Shown: positions 24,261-35,889 of the stretch, piece by piece
Position numbering within the stretch: the stretch's first letter is position 1
How the letters are laid out: each line of letters begins with the position of its first letter
Assembly: GCA_008638375.1 (NCBI GenBank)
Contig: CM018048.1
Span: forward strand, 2,250,642-2,314,641
DNA: 64,000 nt
DNA from: Nyssa sinensis
Lineage: Eukaryota; Streptophyta; Magnoliopsida; Cornales; Nyssaceae
Direction: 5' to 3'
The notes under the pieces: model-generated
Databases searched by the model: none
What the model saw: only the letters and a program-made list of their open reading frames with translations
What the model was told of the DNA's origin: nothing
Position numbers and translations under genes: made by a program

Positions 24261-27092
24261 TATATGTATATATTATATAAATATCCCACTTCATTAAATG
24301 TTGGAAAAAAAAGAAAAGGCAGAAATCAGAAAAAGAAAAGTCAAGAAAAAGGGGGCGGAAGGGAGGAAGAAAGAGGGAGTAAGGGTGGTGGAATCATGTA
24401 TAAAAGGGGGTGAGGTGCTTGAGAGAAAATCAGAAGGAAGAATGAGGAACTAAGAGCCATAAAGGAAGCTGAGTGAAGGGGAATTCTGCAGAGATTCAGA
24501 GGAGAAAAATTGAAGTAGAAGGAAGAGGATCCTGAAACCAACAAGGTGAGTACAACTCAAGAATTATCGTTTTAATGTTTTTGATTTTTAGAGTTGAATG
24601 CATGATGAAAATAGTAGGGTTATGTAGCATGTTCATAAAGAAACACACTTAAATCAAAACGAGGCCAAATGGTGAAAAAATCAATGAGAACCAGAGTTGC
24701 AGGTTTAGTGGGTGACCAATTTTAGGGATTTTTGTGATGATTTAATAATGGGAAAGGGTTCCCTTTTGTTACAGAAAGAAAATAAGAAAAAATGGGGCAA
24801 AACCAGGGTATAGAATGGCACAAAATTAGAAAATTTACTCTTGTTAGAAAGTCGGGTATTGCCAGAGAATCCACTGTCATGGCTCTGTTTGATGGCCAAA
24901 ACCCCCAACATTTTTATTTTTAAATGAAGATATGAAATCCCCTTAAAATATGCAATCAAACCCCATTGAGAAAACTCAAGAAAATCGTCGCCGGTGAGTC
25001 ACCGTCGCCGGAAGAGATGATCGGAGACTCACTGGAGAAGAAGCACAGTGTCGGGTCTTAGGGTTAGGGTTTGGTTCGGGTTCAGGTCAAACCCGACCCA
25101 CCCGCAAGTTTGGACCCTCAATACTGTGTCATTTTGGTTTATATTTTAAGTGGGAATTGGAGTGTTTGGGTACACGGTTTGTAAATTGAATTAAGGCTTG
25201 ATTGGGGATAGGGATAACTTATTCCAATTTTGTGGCTTATCCATTGTTTGGTTATTCCAAATGGGAATAGTAAAATATGAAATTACAGATTTAACCAAAA
25301 TGTTTTATAAATTATAAATAGACCCTGAACTTATGGTTAATTGTGAAATGACCCAAGAAATAAATAAATTAAATATTATTTAAATAATTTAAAAAGGAAA
25401 AAATTACTAAAAAGCGCCTAAGTTAAATGTGAGTCAAACGGACTCCGATTAAAGTGAATAAATAGTAAATTTTTATTATTTCGAGCATTCTAGACTCAAC
25501 GATGAAGTCCGATTTATAAAATATGTCCTAAAAAGTAAATACACGTAAAAGTGTAAAATAACCATTATGTCATTTTTAGTACAGAAGTCCGAATTAAAGT
25601 CCGTAAAAGCTTAAACCGACTTTCTTCGACGTTTCAGACTCAATAGTAGAGTCTATTTTAGCAAATAAGATACATAGAGTAATGAGATATAAAATTTGAT
25701 GAATAGCATAGACTATGTAAAGATAGACTGAGATGTGTTTCCTGAATCATAGGAACATCAAAAGAAAAAGAGAAAGCGGTCTGACTTTCTAGAGGAATAC
25801 AGTAAGAGGTAAGTAATATCCAATTTCTGCATGTGATACTTCTAGCCATGTCATCAGTTTTTCATACACTGCCAATTGTACTCTATATATGCCAGAATGT
25901 TTATTGAATCCACATTTACAATATTATTCTATCTTGTGGAATGTATTGACTACCATATATCTTGATCATGATTTTTGTACACTTGTACAAAGGACCATTC
26001 TGTATACTTGTACTTAAGGCCAAAAGGGGCCAACCAGTTATATTCGCGGCAGCCTAGTAACTATGGCCCTAAAAGCTATAGTTATATTATGTTGCCAAGA
26101 TCTAGTTATGATCCACTATATTCTTCATGGAAAGTAGCATGATCTTGATATCTTATGAATGTCGGATTTGTGCTCAGTCACAAACTCCATCTAATGCTTA
26201 CTACGACCTACGGGTCAAGGTTCCAAGAGGAACATTAGCTACCGTGGCTATGCGAGACATAGTGCACGATTTTGTCCTAGAGGACACGAATTATATATAT
26301 GTTATAGAGTTCTAAGTGCTATTCAAGGACCTGGTATGGGAAAAGGCCTGAATGAGTGCTCCAAGGGGGTATGTCGGGCCCTAAGGTAAAGTGCATCCAC
26401 TTTTGTTGTTATCATTGTCTTTATTTGAATTTCATAGGTTGATCATATTATTCTGTATGAATGATCATGAGATTACACAACTTTTATTGAGTACATACGA
26501 TTATGCTTGAGACAACTCATGATTATAGCAGTATGATTATTATTATTAGACCATTTTTCCATTTGATTATCATTTGTGCTTTTTACCATTTGATATTCAT
26601 TGATGAGTTATATATTTCTTGACTGGCTATCATGTTTCCATTATCCTTGTCTTTCTTGGATTATGATTTTCTATATTGACCTATACACATGATAGAGTAA
26701 AGGAGAATTACTTACTGAGCTAAGTTTAGCTCATTTAGATTTACTTTAATTATTTCAGGAACAGATGTTGAGAGAAGACCATAGAGCCTGCTAACTAGAC
26801 ATGGACATTTTTGGATTATAAGGGTAATATATAGTACAGTCTTGTAGCCTCCCATGTCATCCACGTCTTGGGGATGTACTGTATTTAAAGAAATTTTATA
26901 GTCTGTATTTTGAGAACCAGATATATCTACATACAACTTTTATTTTAAGTCTTCTGTTATTTATGTTAAGTTATGATATTTATTGCATGTTAGTAACACT
27001 GATTGTGTAACAAGTTCAGATCCGGTTTAACAAAAGGGTCGAGCCGGGGTCGCAATTCGCTATCTGCAGAGGGTGGGTTTCGGATCGTGACA
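23846..27092 (-). mobile_element. Large solo-LTR-like element D, inverted, nested in element C
   Basis: Read on the plus strand it starts TATAACACCCCGACCCCG and ends TTTCGGATCGTGACA, that is, the reverse complement of the family ends (TGTCACGATCCGAAACCC ... GGGGTGTTATA). The terminal TG..CA is decayed to TG..TA by one base. Flanks are ATTTC (23841-23845) and ATTTT (27093-27097), a 4/5 match expected for an ageing 5-bp target duplication. Length is 3247 bp. Dyad repeats in inverted orientation lie at about 25435-25670. It includes long (TA)n and (GT)n tracts at 24060-24260. Confidence 0.65.
24060..24262. repeat. Compound (TA)n/(GT)n microsatellites in element D
   Basis: Several TA tracts separated by short unique segments, then GT repeats (about 24225-24243) and another TA tract. 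Confidence 0.85.
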
Positions 27093-28346
27093 ATTTTATA
27101 TTCATTTTCAGAATTTACTTTTACACAGTTTTGGCCGTCAAAACATGGAGTTACAGTGGGATCTCCTGCGACTCCTGATTTTTCGGCGAGCTTACTCCAA
27201 GCCTATTTCGACGAGCTACAGGTACTATGTTTGCTTCATTTTTCCTTTATTAGATTTTTGGAACTCTTAGGGACCACTTTCCGTTCACAAAACTGAGCAA
27301 ATCAACCAAATACCCGTTTGTTCCGATTGTTCTTCAACACTTGTAACTCCAATTTTCTCTATTGTTCCTTGACCATTTTTGGTGTTTTAAATTATGTTGT
27401 GCTCCATTTTTTATGGTCTTTTGAGCCTTAGAATCCATGTCAAGTTTGGTTAAGTTTTCATCATAACCCAATTTTTTTTCCAAATTTGGTCACAGTGTTA
27501 TCTTAGGGTTCCTTAACTCAAACAATGCTATTCATTTCCCATTTTCATCCATTCATTATACTAAACACATGCATGCAACTTACATAAATCAAAACTGAGG
27601 TGATTCAAAGTTTTCAATGAGAGAAGCTTGACCATTTTGTGGTTGCTCTCTCTCTCTACTCGGTCTCCTCTTTCCCTTTTCTTAATTTGTTTCCTTCAAG
27701 CTTTAACGGCCATGCAAACTTCTTCCTCTTCTTCTTCTTCCTTTCTCTCATTCTCTCTCTAGCTGAGACACACAAAGGTTGGATTGGACACCCAATGGTC
27801 CCTCATGCAGTGGTCTGAATGCCCCTTATACACTCAAGTCTAAGTGTCCACATCATGTAGTTTGTGCATGTCATTTAACTGGCTGAAATGGGGGTGGAAT
27901 GGGGTGCTACCACGTCTCTTTTTTTTTTTTCTGAATTTCCTATACATTTTATGGGTTATATACATTTCATGTGAGTATTATAGTACAAAAGTGCTGATAA
28001 TCTAATAGTTATCTTTTCGGCATAAGTCTTTCATTCTTTTCTTGGTCTTGGGTTCTCAAATCGTTGGGCCACCCTTTTGGCGTACTTTTCCTCTTTCCTT
28101 TGACTTTAATCATCTTGCATTTAGCCTTCATGTATTAATTTTATTTTATTAATTTTTTATTACTAGTCAACATTATTTTGTCACTACTACTAGTCTTTTG
28201 ACTTTTGACCTCTTATCGGAACTTGCCACTTGTGACATTTTTAGAAAAATATTATTTTTTAATACTTAACACGATAAGATTATGCGTTAATTTTATTAAC
28301 GTTGACACTAATTTCTTATTAATTAGGTCGGGGGTATCACAGAAAT

Positions 28347-28863
28347 GGATGCCAAAAGAACAGTTTCAAATCTACAATCAAACTCAAAAGAACTTGGACA
28401 ACTAAAATGCATTGCAACAGAAACAGCATCTAATACTAAGCCAAAGCCTTATTATAAGCGGAATGCCAGACAGAGACGGCAGACCCTACACATAAGAGTC
28501 ATCTATTCACAAAAACCCCTTGACATAAACATGGATATTTACAGGAGAAAAACACCAATGATCCAGCAGAACTACCTAAAATCCTAACTGATTTCCCCTT
28601 ATTGTTAAACAAGGGTGGTCAAATAAAACACTACAAATGTTCTCACCATTGAAATCAATGAATGAGAACAGCTTCTAACCACCAAACCACTTAAACAGTA
28701 AAAGCAAAAGACACGACCGAAAACTCTCTGCAACTACCAAGAGTCCAAGACCAAATTGAAAACAAGGAATTCCCCTACATCCAGTTGAGGCATCCCGTGC
28801 AAATCACCTGGCTCGGACCAACTCTGCAACTACCAAGACCAAATTGAAAACAAGGAAATTCCC
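28347..28863 (-). other. 3' flank of the WRKY19-like gene, with degenerate tandem duplication
   Basis: This probably includes the 3' UTR of the minus-strand gene. A ~97-bp unit that spans the stop codon region (28822-28910) has a diverged tandem copy at about 28725-28821, including a decayed version of the last codons. Confidence 0.6.
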
Positions 28864-30918
28864 CTACATCCAATTGTTAGGCACCCCGTGCAATTTCCCT
28901 GGCTCAGACGGACCAGTGATCACGCTTTTACTGCTGCTGAACATCAGACTGGGGGTGCCAGCCAGCATTGCAATCAGACTTCCCCCATGTACCCTTCCTT
29001 CAGGAACTAAAACCGGGACTGATGATGGCCCTCCTCCCCCAATTGGCAGATGAGCTTGCTGGAGTCCAAATTGTTTCCAATTAAAACCCGCGCAGCCAGC
29101 TGAAATTACACCACTGCTCCCCATCTTCATGATATCAATGTTCATATCTTCAGCGGTGACAACCTCTTTCATCTTTTCTTGTATGCTAGGTTTTGGAGCC
29201 TGGACAATAGCTCCCAAAGTGACACCCCCATGAACATACTTGTCCTGTACCAGGGCACCATGGGATGTACAGAGTCCAGTTTTCCCCCTAGCAAACGAGT
29301 TACAAGGACCATCCCCTCTGCCAAATTCTGACCCAGGGTGACCCCAAGAGCATCTTTTCCCTCCCCCGTGTGCCTTGCAGAAATCAGTGCTGCCTTGTGC
29401 ACTCTTGCCACACCCTTCAAATTTGCATCTCTTGCCCCCACCATGACGGACGCAAAAGTCAGTCCGCCCCCTTGCACTCTTTGTGCACTCTGGCACAGCA
29501 CACCTCTTACCACCCCCATGCGCTACACAGAAAAGGGTCCCTCCATGCACACTCTTTGGACAAACACCCCCACCTTGGAACGAACACCTTTTTCCTCCAC
29601 CGTGGCCCTTGCAGAAAGGCGTGCTTCCCTCTGCACCCTTGGTGCACCCTTCAAACGTGCACCGTTTGCCACCCCCATGCGCCTTGCAAAACATTGTGCT
29701 TCCTTGTGCCCCTTTCTTACATTCTGGATAGCAGCATCGGCGACCACCACCATGTGAAATGCAGAGACCGGAGAGGCCTTCTGCACTCTTTGTGCAGTTA
29801 TCTTTCTGGCATCTCTTCCCACCACCATGACGAATGCACAAACCAGATTTCCCTCTGGCAGCGCGAGTGCAATCCTCATGACTGCATCGCCGCCCACCAC
29901 CATGTGCAATACAGAAATCTGTGCGTCCTTCAGCACTCTTAGTACATCCTAGGAAATCACATCGACGCCCACCCCCATGGGCCTTGCAATACACGGTTCG
30001 GCCCTCAGCTCCTTTATGGCAGCCAGGTTTCTGACACCTCCGGCCACCACCATGAGCAATGCAAAGCCCAGAAGCACCACGTGCTCCCCTTCCACATCCC
30101 TGAAACTGACATGTCTTAGTACTACTGCTGCGTTGCTGTTGCTGCTGTGTGATCCCGGAAGTGCAGGTGACTGAGCTTTTTGGTGTTGTTACTATGCTTG
30201 ATGAGAGGTCTGGAACAATGGGAGCTGGATTGATTTCTCTCAGAGCCTGGTTGAAGAAGAAACCAGTCGTTGTGTTTGGTGAAGTATGTGATGGTAGGAA
30301 CGAATTTCCTGTTTTCCAACGTAATGAAGTTGATCCTTCATCCAAATGAAAGGCTCCACCAACGGCCAGAGGCATCTCGACAAAATTCAGGGGCGGAGTG
30401 GAGCTTAGTTGGACACTAGTAATATCAGACTCAGTAGGCCCAGCGGAGAGACTCAACTCCAGGTCAACCTTGGGCTGCACATCTGATGCTTTCAACTTAG
30501 AGCTAGCAGATTTTTTCGGGCTGATTATCTTCTCATTGCCAAGATGAAGAGTAAAGTCCAATTCAAGATCCATCGAGGACTCCTCATCGGTTTCTTTTAC
30601 TGAAGACATTGTAGTGCATGCCGTTGCTGAACTCCCTTTACTGTCTGAGGAGCTCGATGAATGGCCGAGCCCAAGATGCAATGAGGACCCAACTTGCTGG
30701 TCCATAGATCCATCAATCGAACTCCACTTCCGTTTAATTCCCATTGAGGGAGACAAAAAAGGAATCGAAGAACCAGGGGAATCAAGTCGTAAAACGGTAT
30801 CCATGCAACAATCAGCTCTTGTTCCAGCTCCTCCAACTTGGATGGAATTGCCCAGATTATTGAAGGCATTTGATGAAGGGTTTGCAGCAAAACCCAAAAT
30901 TTGGAACCTGGCATCCAT
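28864..30918 (-). CDS. WRKY19-like protein with eleven Cys/His repeats (no WRKY or kinase domain)
   Basis: This is an intronless 684-aa ORF. The start is the ATG at 30918 (MDARFQILGFAAN), because the frame upstream contains no ATG. Residues 1-269 are low-complexity, Ser-rich and acidic, with three LxLxL-type clusters (LHLGL 80-84, LELDFTL around 118-124, LELSL 153-157). Residues 270-554 contain eleven repeats of the form C-x4-C-x10-C-x2-H-GGG[RK]R. The repeat-initial Cys fall at 270, 295, 320, 345, 370, 395, 420, 445, 473, 498 and 523, a strict 25-residue period apart from one 28-residue unit and an enlarged last unit. Genome annotations often call such proteins 'probable WRKY transcription factor 19', because WRKY19 shares these repeats; no WRKYGQK motif is present here. 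Zinc or nucleic acid binding is likely from the Cys/His pattern but is inference. The C-terminal 130 residues are unremarkable. Confidence 0.92.
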   Translation of the reverse strand: MDARFQILGFAANPSSNAFNNLGNSIQVGGAGTRADCCMDTVLRLDSPGSSIPFLSPSMGIKRKWSSIDGSMDQQVGSSLHLGLGHSSSSSDSKGSSATACTTMSSVKETDEESSMDLELDFTLHLGNEKIISPKKSASSKLKASDVQPKVDLELSLSAGPTESDITSVQLSSTPPLNFVEMPLAVGGAFHLDEGSTSLRWKTGNSFLPSHTSPNTTTGFFFNQALREINPAPIVPDLSSSIVTTPKSSVTCTSGITQQQQQRSSSTKTCQFQGCGRGARGASGLCIAHGGGRRCQKPGCHKGAEGRTVYCKAHGGGRRCDFLGCTKSAEGRTDFCIAHGGGRRCSHEDCTRAARGKSGLCIRHGGGKRCQKDNCTKSAEGLSGLCISHGGGRRCCYPECKKGAQGSTMFCKAHGGGKRCTFEGCTKGAEGSTPFCKGHGGGKRCSFQGGGVCPKSVHGGTLFCVAHGGGKRCAVPECTKSARGRTDFCVRHGGGKRCKFEGCGKSAQGSTDFCKAHGGGKRCSWGHPGSEFGRGDGPCNSFARGKTGLCTSHGALVQDKYVHGGVTLGAIVQAPKPSIQEKMKEVVTAEDMNIDIMKMGSSGVISAGCAGFNWKQFGLQQAHLPIGGGGPSSVPVLVPEGRVHGGSLIAMLAGTPSLMFSSSKSVITGPSEPGKLHGVPNNWM

Positions 30919-33900
30919 GAACCAACAGCAAAAAGACGCAACACTCTTATTCAAACCAAATCTCAACTCTAAAAGAACAGTCTGCCTACCTGACTTCCGG
31001 GCTAAAAAAAATTAGTGACAAAACTAGGGTTAGATGTCTCTAAAAGAGTACATCCCACCCCCACTCACGAATCCTGAAGTATCACGCCGATCCATTTTGC
31101 TATAAAAGTTTAATCTGAACTTCAGTTAATCAGTAGCAATAAATGAAGAAACTTCTGTGAGAACTTGGATTTTTCACAACATCAGGACAGCCACTCATCC
31201 TGTTTCACAGCAAATCACATGATTAGACAGAAAAACTGTTGCCGTTTAAAGAAGACCATAATAAGAATCAAGGTTATAAATATTGCAATATAAAGAAATA
31301 AAATGTTGCTTTCTATTACATCATGAAACTGAAAATTTTCTAACAGGCATCAATCACACAAAGTAAATGAAATTGAAGGAGCATACGCATAAGGAATTAT
31401 CGCAGGACAAATGAACAACAAGAAACCAGTCTCAAGAGTGGCAACATAGCCTATTAATCCAAGCTAATGATGAACAGTAAAGATTGTTGGACAATGTAAA
31501 GTACAGTTTATTCAATTGAATAAACAGAAAGATACCCATTAATGGACCAAATATTTGCTCTCAATTAAATTGTTGGTCATTCAAGGGAACAGAATTAGTT
31601 TATACCTGAGACAAGTACTATAGGTCGGCCATAAGGAGTTTAAGAAAAGTGTGGGAGAGACAACAAATGGCCACGATCTTGATTGAGCTCTTTTTTATCT
31701 TTTTTTTTTTATAAGACCCAAACCTGCTCAAATATAGATCTACGTACCAATCAGGTCAGTTTTTTGAACAAAGTATTTTTTTTTTTTTATTGATGTTAAC
31801 CATAGATAAGTACAACGTCTAGAGTGTTGGTGGTAATTATTCGTCCGTATATAGTGTGACAACCTAAAGTACATCCTTAAAGAGTAGCACAATAAACTTC
31901 ATATGCTTATATGATCACATTTTTATTGGCTTGAAGGAATTTTATTACTGATATTTTACACAAATTACCAAAAAAAAAAAATCAAAACCAAAAGAAATTA
32001 TATTACATTTCTCCCAGAAAAAGAAAAGAAAAACTAAATAACAGATTTTTGACAAGTAAAACAAGTTGTAGCGAGTCTCCACCATCCGAGTGGTATGATT
32101 GAGATACAAACAGACCATGCATCATGCTTTCTGGAACTTTCTAATATAGATTCTTTTTATCAAAGAGGTCTCCAGGAAAATTTTTCTTTTTCCATTTTTT
32201 TTTAAATGCAGTAACACAAAAATCTAAGAGGCTAACTGCATGAGAAGCAAAAGCAGTTAGGACCCTATAGATTTGGGCTGAACAATCAGAAGAAAAAAAG
32301 ATGACAATGATATAATGAAAAGCAACTACTTGCTGAGTAGAGTAGCTGAGAAATTTTAAGTATGTGTAATACAAAGAAAGAAACTTATCAAATTTTCTAA
32401 GCACATGGGATTTAAGTAACTAAGAGGTACCAAACCTGATAGATTTAATAATTCCAAATGCAAATCCGCACCTCCCCAGTAAAAGAATATAACCCACTGC
32501 TTGGCTACCAAGAAACTGAAGTGAAAAGAAGGAAACTTTTAAAGTTTTACATTTCTGCTGTGTGGTTCCACCAACCACCACCACCCCGCGCGGTTGACTT
32601 GACCAAAAATACACTGATTTCTTTTCTTATAAAAGAAAACAAAACATAGAAATGAAAGGTAGCAACTTCACAAACATAAAGATCAAAAGAGGCAAACTGA
32701 TACAGAATGGGGAAAAGGAAAAATGGTTTTCAAACAATTTATGGAGTAAATTAATATACGTGACTTTAGAAGAAGCATGTACTCCCTCGCTGATCTAAAT
32801 CAGACCAGATCTAAGCAAGTATAAATCTGATCAAAAACCACCAGAACAGAAGAAATCACCAGCAACCAAATTCAAGAAAACAAAATCCTTGCCTATAAAT
32901 ACAATTGGAATTTTAGATTGACTTCCTGGGAAACAGCTAAATATTTGGAAGAAAACAAGGAAAGAAAAATCTGATATTTAATTGAAAGAAACAAGAAGAA
33001 TAAAATTGATCTCAATATGAAGCAAAAGACACAAAGCCGCCAAAGATTTAGGTCCAAAGTGAAGGTTATTATGTAATCTTGGTCTCGTTTATGCAGGGAA
33101 CTGGAAGGGACAAACTAGAGACACACCAAATCTTTGACATTGTTTTTATACAAAGTGACTACTTTCATAATCGAACCTTAGTTTTCACGCTTGACAGCCC
33201 AAACATTTTACCATTATGGCAAGCAAATGCCCCAAAAACATGGATCCAAAGTGAACTAGCAAAATAATCCCCAACCAAAACTAAAGAAACAAAAATAACA
33301 ATGACATGAAGAGTTGAAAAAAAATTGAGATCATCAATTAGAGACCATATATAATGGAAGCAAAAAAAGAAGAAGTTATTTTTATAGTTTGTTACACCAT
33401 CGTGTCCCTTACACATTTTAAGTTATAATAGATTAGTATGAAATATTGTGTCACTCTGACAACTAAGAGATAACAATTGAGCTGAAACTTAAAAAATAGC
33501 AATGAAAAAATCATAAACTCATAATAGATTAGTCTCAAGTTACTAAGAAAACTGAAATTACTAAACTCAACTCCATCATCAACACCAAATGAAGCTTATA
33601 TTTTTTTTTTTTTTTGCTTTTCGCGAACAAAAACAGCAGAAAATAACGCTCTCATTTTCCCCTTTTTTTCGGTTTCTCGGCAATCAAAGAGGCTAGTGTG
33701 AAGACTGAAGAAGAAAGACGGAGAAAAAGCAATAAATCAAGTCATAATGGGAAAAATCACTAGTTAAAGAGAAATCAGAGATCCACATATATCAACATAA
33801 AAAAAAAAAAAACAAACAAATACAGATTAAATACTCTCAGCGCTCAATCAGTACAGATTCAGACACGAATCGCGAGAAATTAGACCCCAAAAAAAAAAGG

Positions 33901-34220
33901 ACTAAACAGAAGATTTCACCGACACATGCACTAATCAACACATATATCATATTGAATTTTGGAATGAAATTGAAAACAGATTACATCAAACGATAAAGAG
34001 TTCGAATCTAAAACAATTAAACAAATCAAGAACATGATTCGAGCGTGAAGGTTTCTAGTTCGAGACTAGAAATCGCAGGAACTACCTTATTTGATTAGTT
34101 CATCGGCGAGACGTAATTGGGACAAAGCATAGGTATTAAGAGACGTAATTGGGACAAAGACGGATATAGAGAAAGCTAGGGCTTTTCGAGCGCCGGCAAC
34201 AAACAAGAGGGCGGGCAGAG
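30919..34220 (-). promoter_or_regulatory. Probable 5' UTR with a ~3.1-kb intron of the WRKY19-like gene
   Basis: On the minus strand a good donor (AATAAG|GTAGTT, exon edge at 34086) and an acceptor with a T-rich tract (TGTTCTTTTAG, exon edge at 30968) would join a short leader exon near 34.1-34.2 kb to the 5' UTR next to the start ATG. The stretch between has no other gene and is AT-rich. A second possible donor is CAG|GTAGG near 30991. No transcript evidence is available, so this is a model. Confidence 0.4.
34108..34159 (-). repeat. Tandem 20-bp repeat in the putative leader exon
   Basis: The 20-bp string GAGACGTAATTGGGACAAAG occurs exactly at 34108-34127 and again at 34140-34159. A shortened third copy (CGAATTGGGACAAAGCA) is at about 34316-34332. 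Confidence 0.9.
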
Positions 34221-34240
34221 AGAGAAAATGAAGAAAAGTG

Positions 34241-34252
34241 TCTATATATATA

Positions 34253-34298
<46 letters not shown>
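34241..34298 (-). promoter_or_regulatory. TATA-like tract and (GA)n of the WRKY19-like promoter
   Basis: A TATATATATATA tract (34241-34256), which on the minus strand precedes the proposed leader exon by 20-40 bases, is bordered by about 20 GA units (34257-34298). CT-rich runs like this are common in plant core promoters and 5' UTRs. Confidence 0.45.
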
Positions 34299-34299
<1 letters not shown>

Positions 34300-34383
34300 G
34301 ATTACAGGAGGAAAACGAATTGGGACAAAGCAGCGCATTATAGATGGCCAGCGTACACTAAGCCATGTTTCGTTGTTTCTCAA

Positions 34384-35889
34384 CTTTCATGCATGTGTTC
34401 AAAATGACCAATAGAACAACGCCATGCAACCTAAGTCTTCTACTCAATTCTGTGACTTTCTGCCTCCATCCTTTTTAAGAGATTACGACGTAGTTTTTTA
34501 GTTTTTGATAATAATATATATATATATATAGACCAAATTGTCTCATAACGTTCTGAACCAGTTTTAATAGACAAGCAATTCAACTCTCAGAACATATTAC
34601 AGTTTCACGTAGTAAAGAACTAATATTGACAAGTCGGGCTTTCAAGAAAAAGAGTAATTTTTATTCGTTGAACGATGACAAAATAAGATTATCTAATTTC
34701 TATAGAATTTATTACTAAAATATCTCTAAAATGGAATAAGATTGAGTAGAACGAAAAAGGGTTTTTCATGAAATGAGAAATGATGAACAAATTAATAATT
34801 TTATTTTAGTTTTAAGGATAAATGGATAAATATTCATTTTTATAGCACAAGGATAGAGTTATATGCACACGAACCTAATCACAAAATGATTATGAGTAAT
34901 TTTACTTAAAATCTTTTACTCTTTTTCATGAAAAATTATTCAGTAACGTTGTTATTTTATTCTTTGATATGATTTGGTTGTTACTCACAAATTCAATCAC
35001 GTTTTTAAAATTTACAATAATTTTTTTTTTGTAGTTTTGAAAATGTGATCGATAGAGACGTAGGTGACCGTTTCATTTAATAATTTTTCTCTTTTTGTAA
35101 TATGTAATCTATATCTTACCAAATTTATTGATGAGGTTAGATTATATGAATAGCCAACTAACCTCTCATCTCCCCAGCTCTCCTCTTGAGGAACAGAAAA
35201 TGGCACCAGGCCATCTATTTTGGGACATCATGTGAAAAAAAAAATGAACTCTTAAATTGGGATGGAAGATTACATTCCTATTGCTCTACTCAATTAAAGC
35301 TTTATATTGAATATTGGTCTAATAAGGTTCTAAGAATGGGTTTTTCCCTATTAAGTATTGATTTAATATTAAAAATAATTTTTTTCCATTATATGGTCAT
35401 TAAAACAAATTTTGAAAAATGATATGAAAGCTTTGTGTTTTCAAAATATTTCTTCATTTAAAAAATCTTTATAAAAAAAATATTGTTAAATCTTCTCCTT
35501 ATAGTGTCAACTGTCAAGCTTACTATTAGCAATTACAATTATTCCTACACAATTGAGGGATTTGGATTTAAATTTTATTACTTCAATAATATAAGACCCA
35601 TCAAAATAGTATTTTTTTTTTTAAATTATCAGATGCAAGCCATGTTTATTTTGATTCAAAAATATAGGATTTTTAGAAAATACACTTATGTGGAACACAA
35701 CTACACTCCATGACATTGCCACCAAGTATCAAAATTCTAAAATTTTAAAAACAATGCATACTTCCAAAATAGTTTTGGTTTTGGTTTTATCAAAATATTT
35801 TTTGTTAGTAGTGGGCAATAAATTTGGTTTTGTCAAAATATTGTTTTGTTAGTGTTGGTAAAAAAGATTTTAATAAAATTATAAGAATC
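34384..35889. other. AT-rich intergenic spacer
   Basis: I see no gene, RNA or recognisable mobile element. A short (TA)n is at about 34512-34530. Confidence 0.5.

Larger units (their letters stand above)
21051..28341 (+). mobile_element. Large solo-LTR-like element C, interrupted by element D
   Basis: It begins TGTCACGACCCGAAATTCAC, ends CGGGGGTATCACA, and is flanked by GAAAT at 21046-21050 and 28342-28346. Without the nested element D it is about 4039 bp. It is the same family as A and B: same start, the same TCAC-TAAACTCGTGAGTAA block near 21520, and dyad repeats at 22990-23400. No gag or pol coding sequence is visible. The whole unit fills most of the space between the ALMT and WRKY19-like genes. 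Confidence 0.72.

Noticed and set aside
29338..29942. Long plus-strand ORFs opposite the WRKY19-like repeats
   Set aside because: The 75-bp coding repeat keeps other frames open; they are Cys/His/Pro-rich artefacts of that repeat.
28864..30918. WRKY transcription factor or NLR-WRKY fusion
   Set aside because: No WRKYGQK core, NB-ARC, LRR or kinase motif; only the Cys/His repeats are shared with WRKY19.
30919..30966. 16-codon upstream extension of the WRKY19-like ORF
   Set aside because: Starts with a non-ATG codon and overlaps a likely splice acceptor; MDARFQILGF is the first Met.
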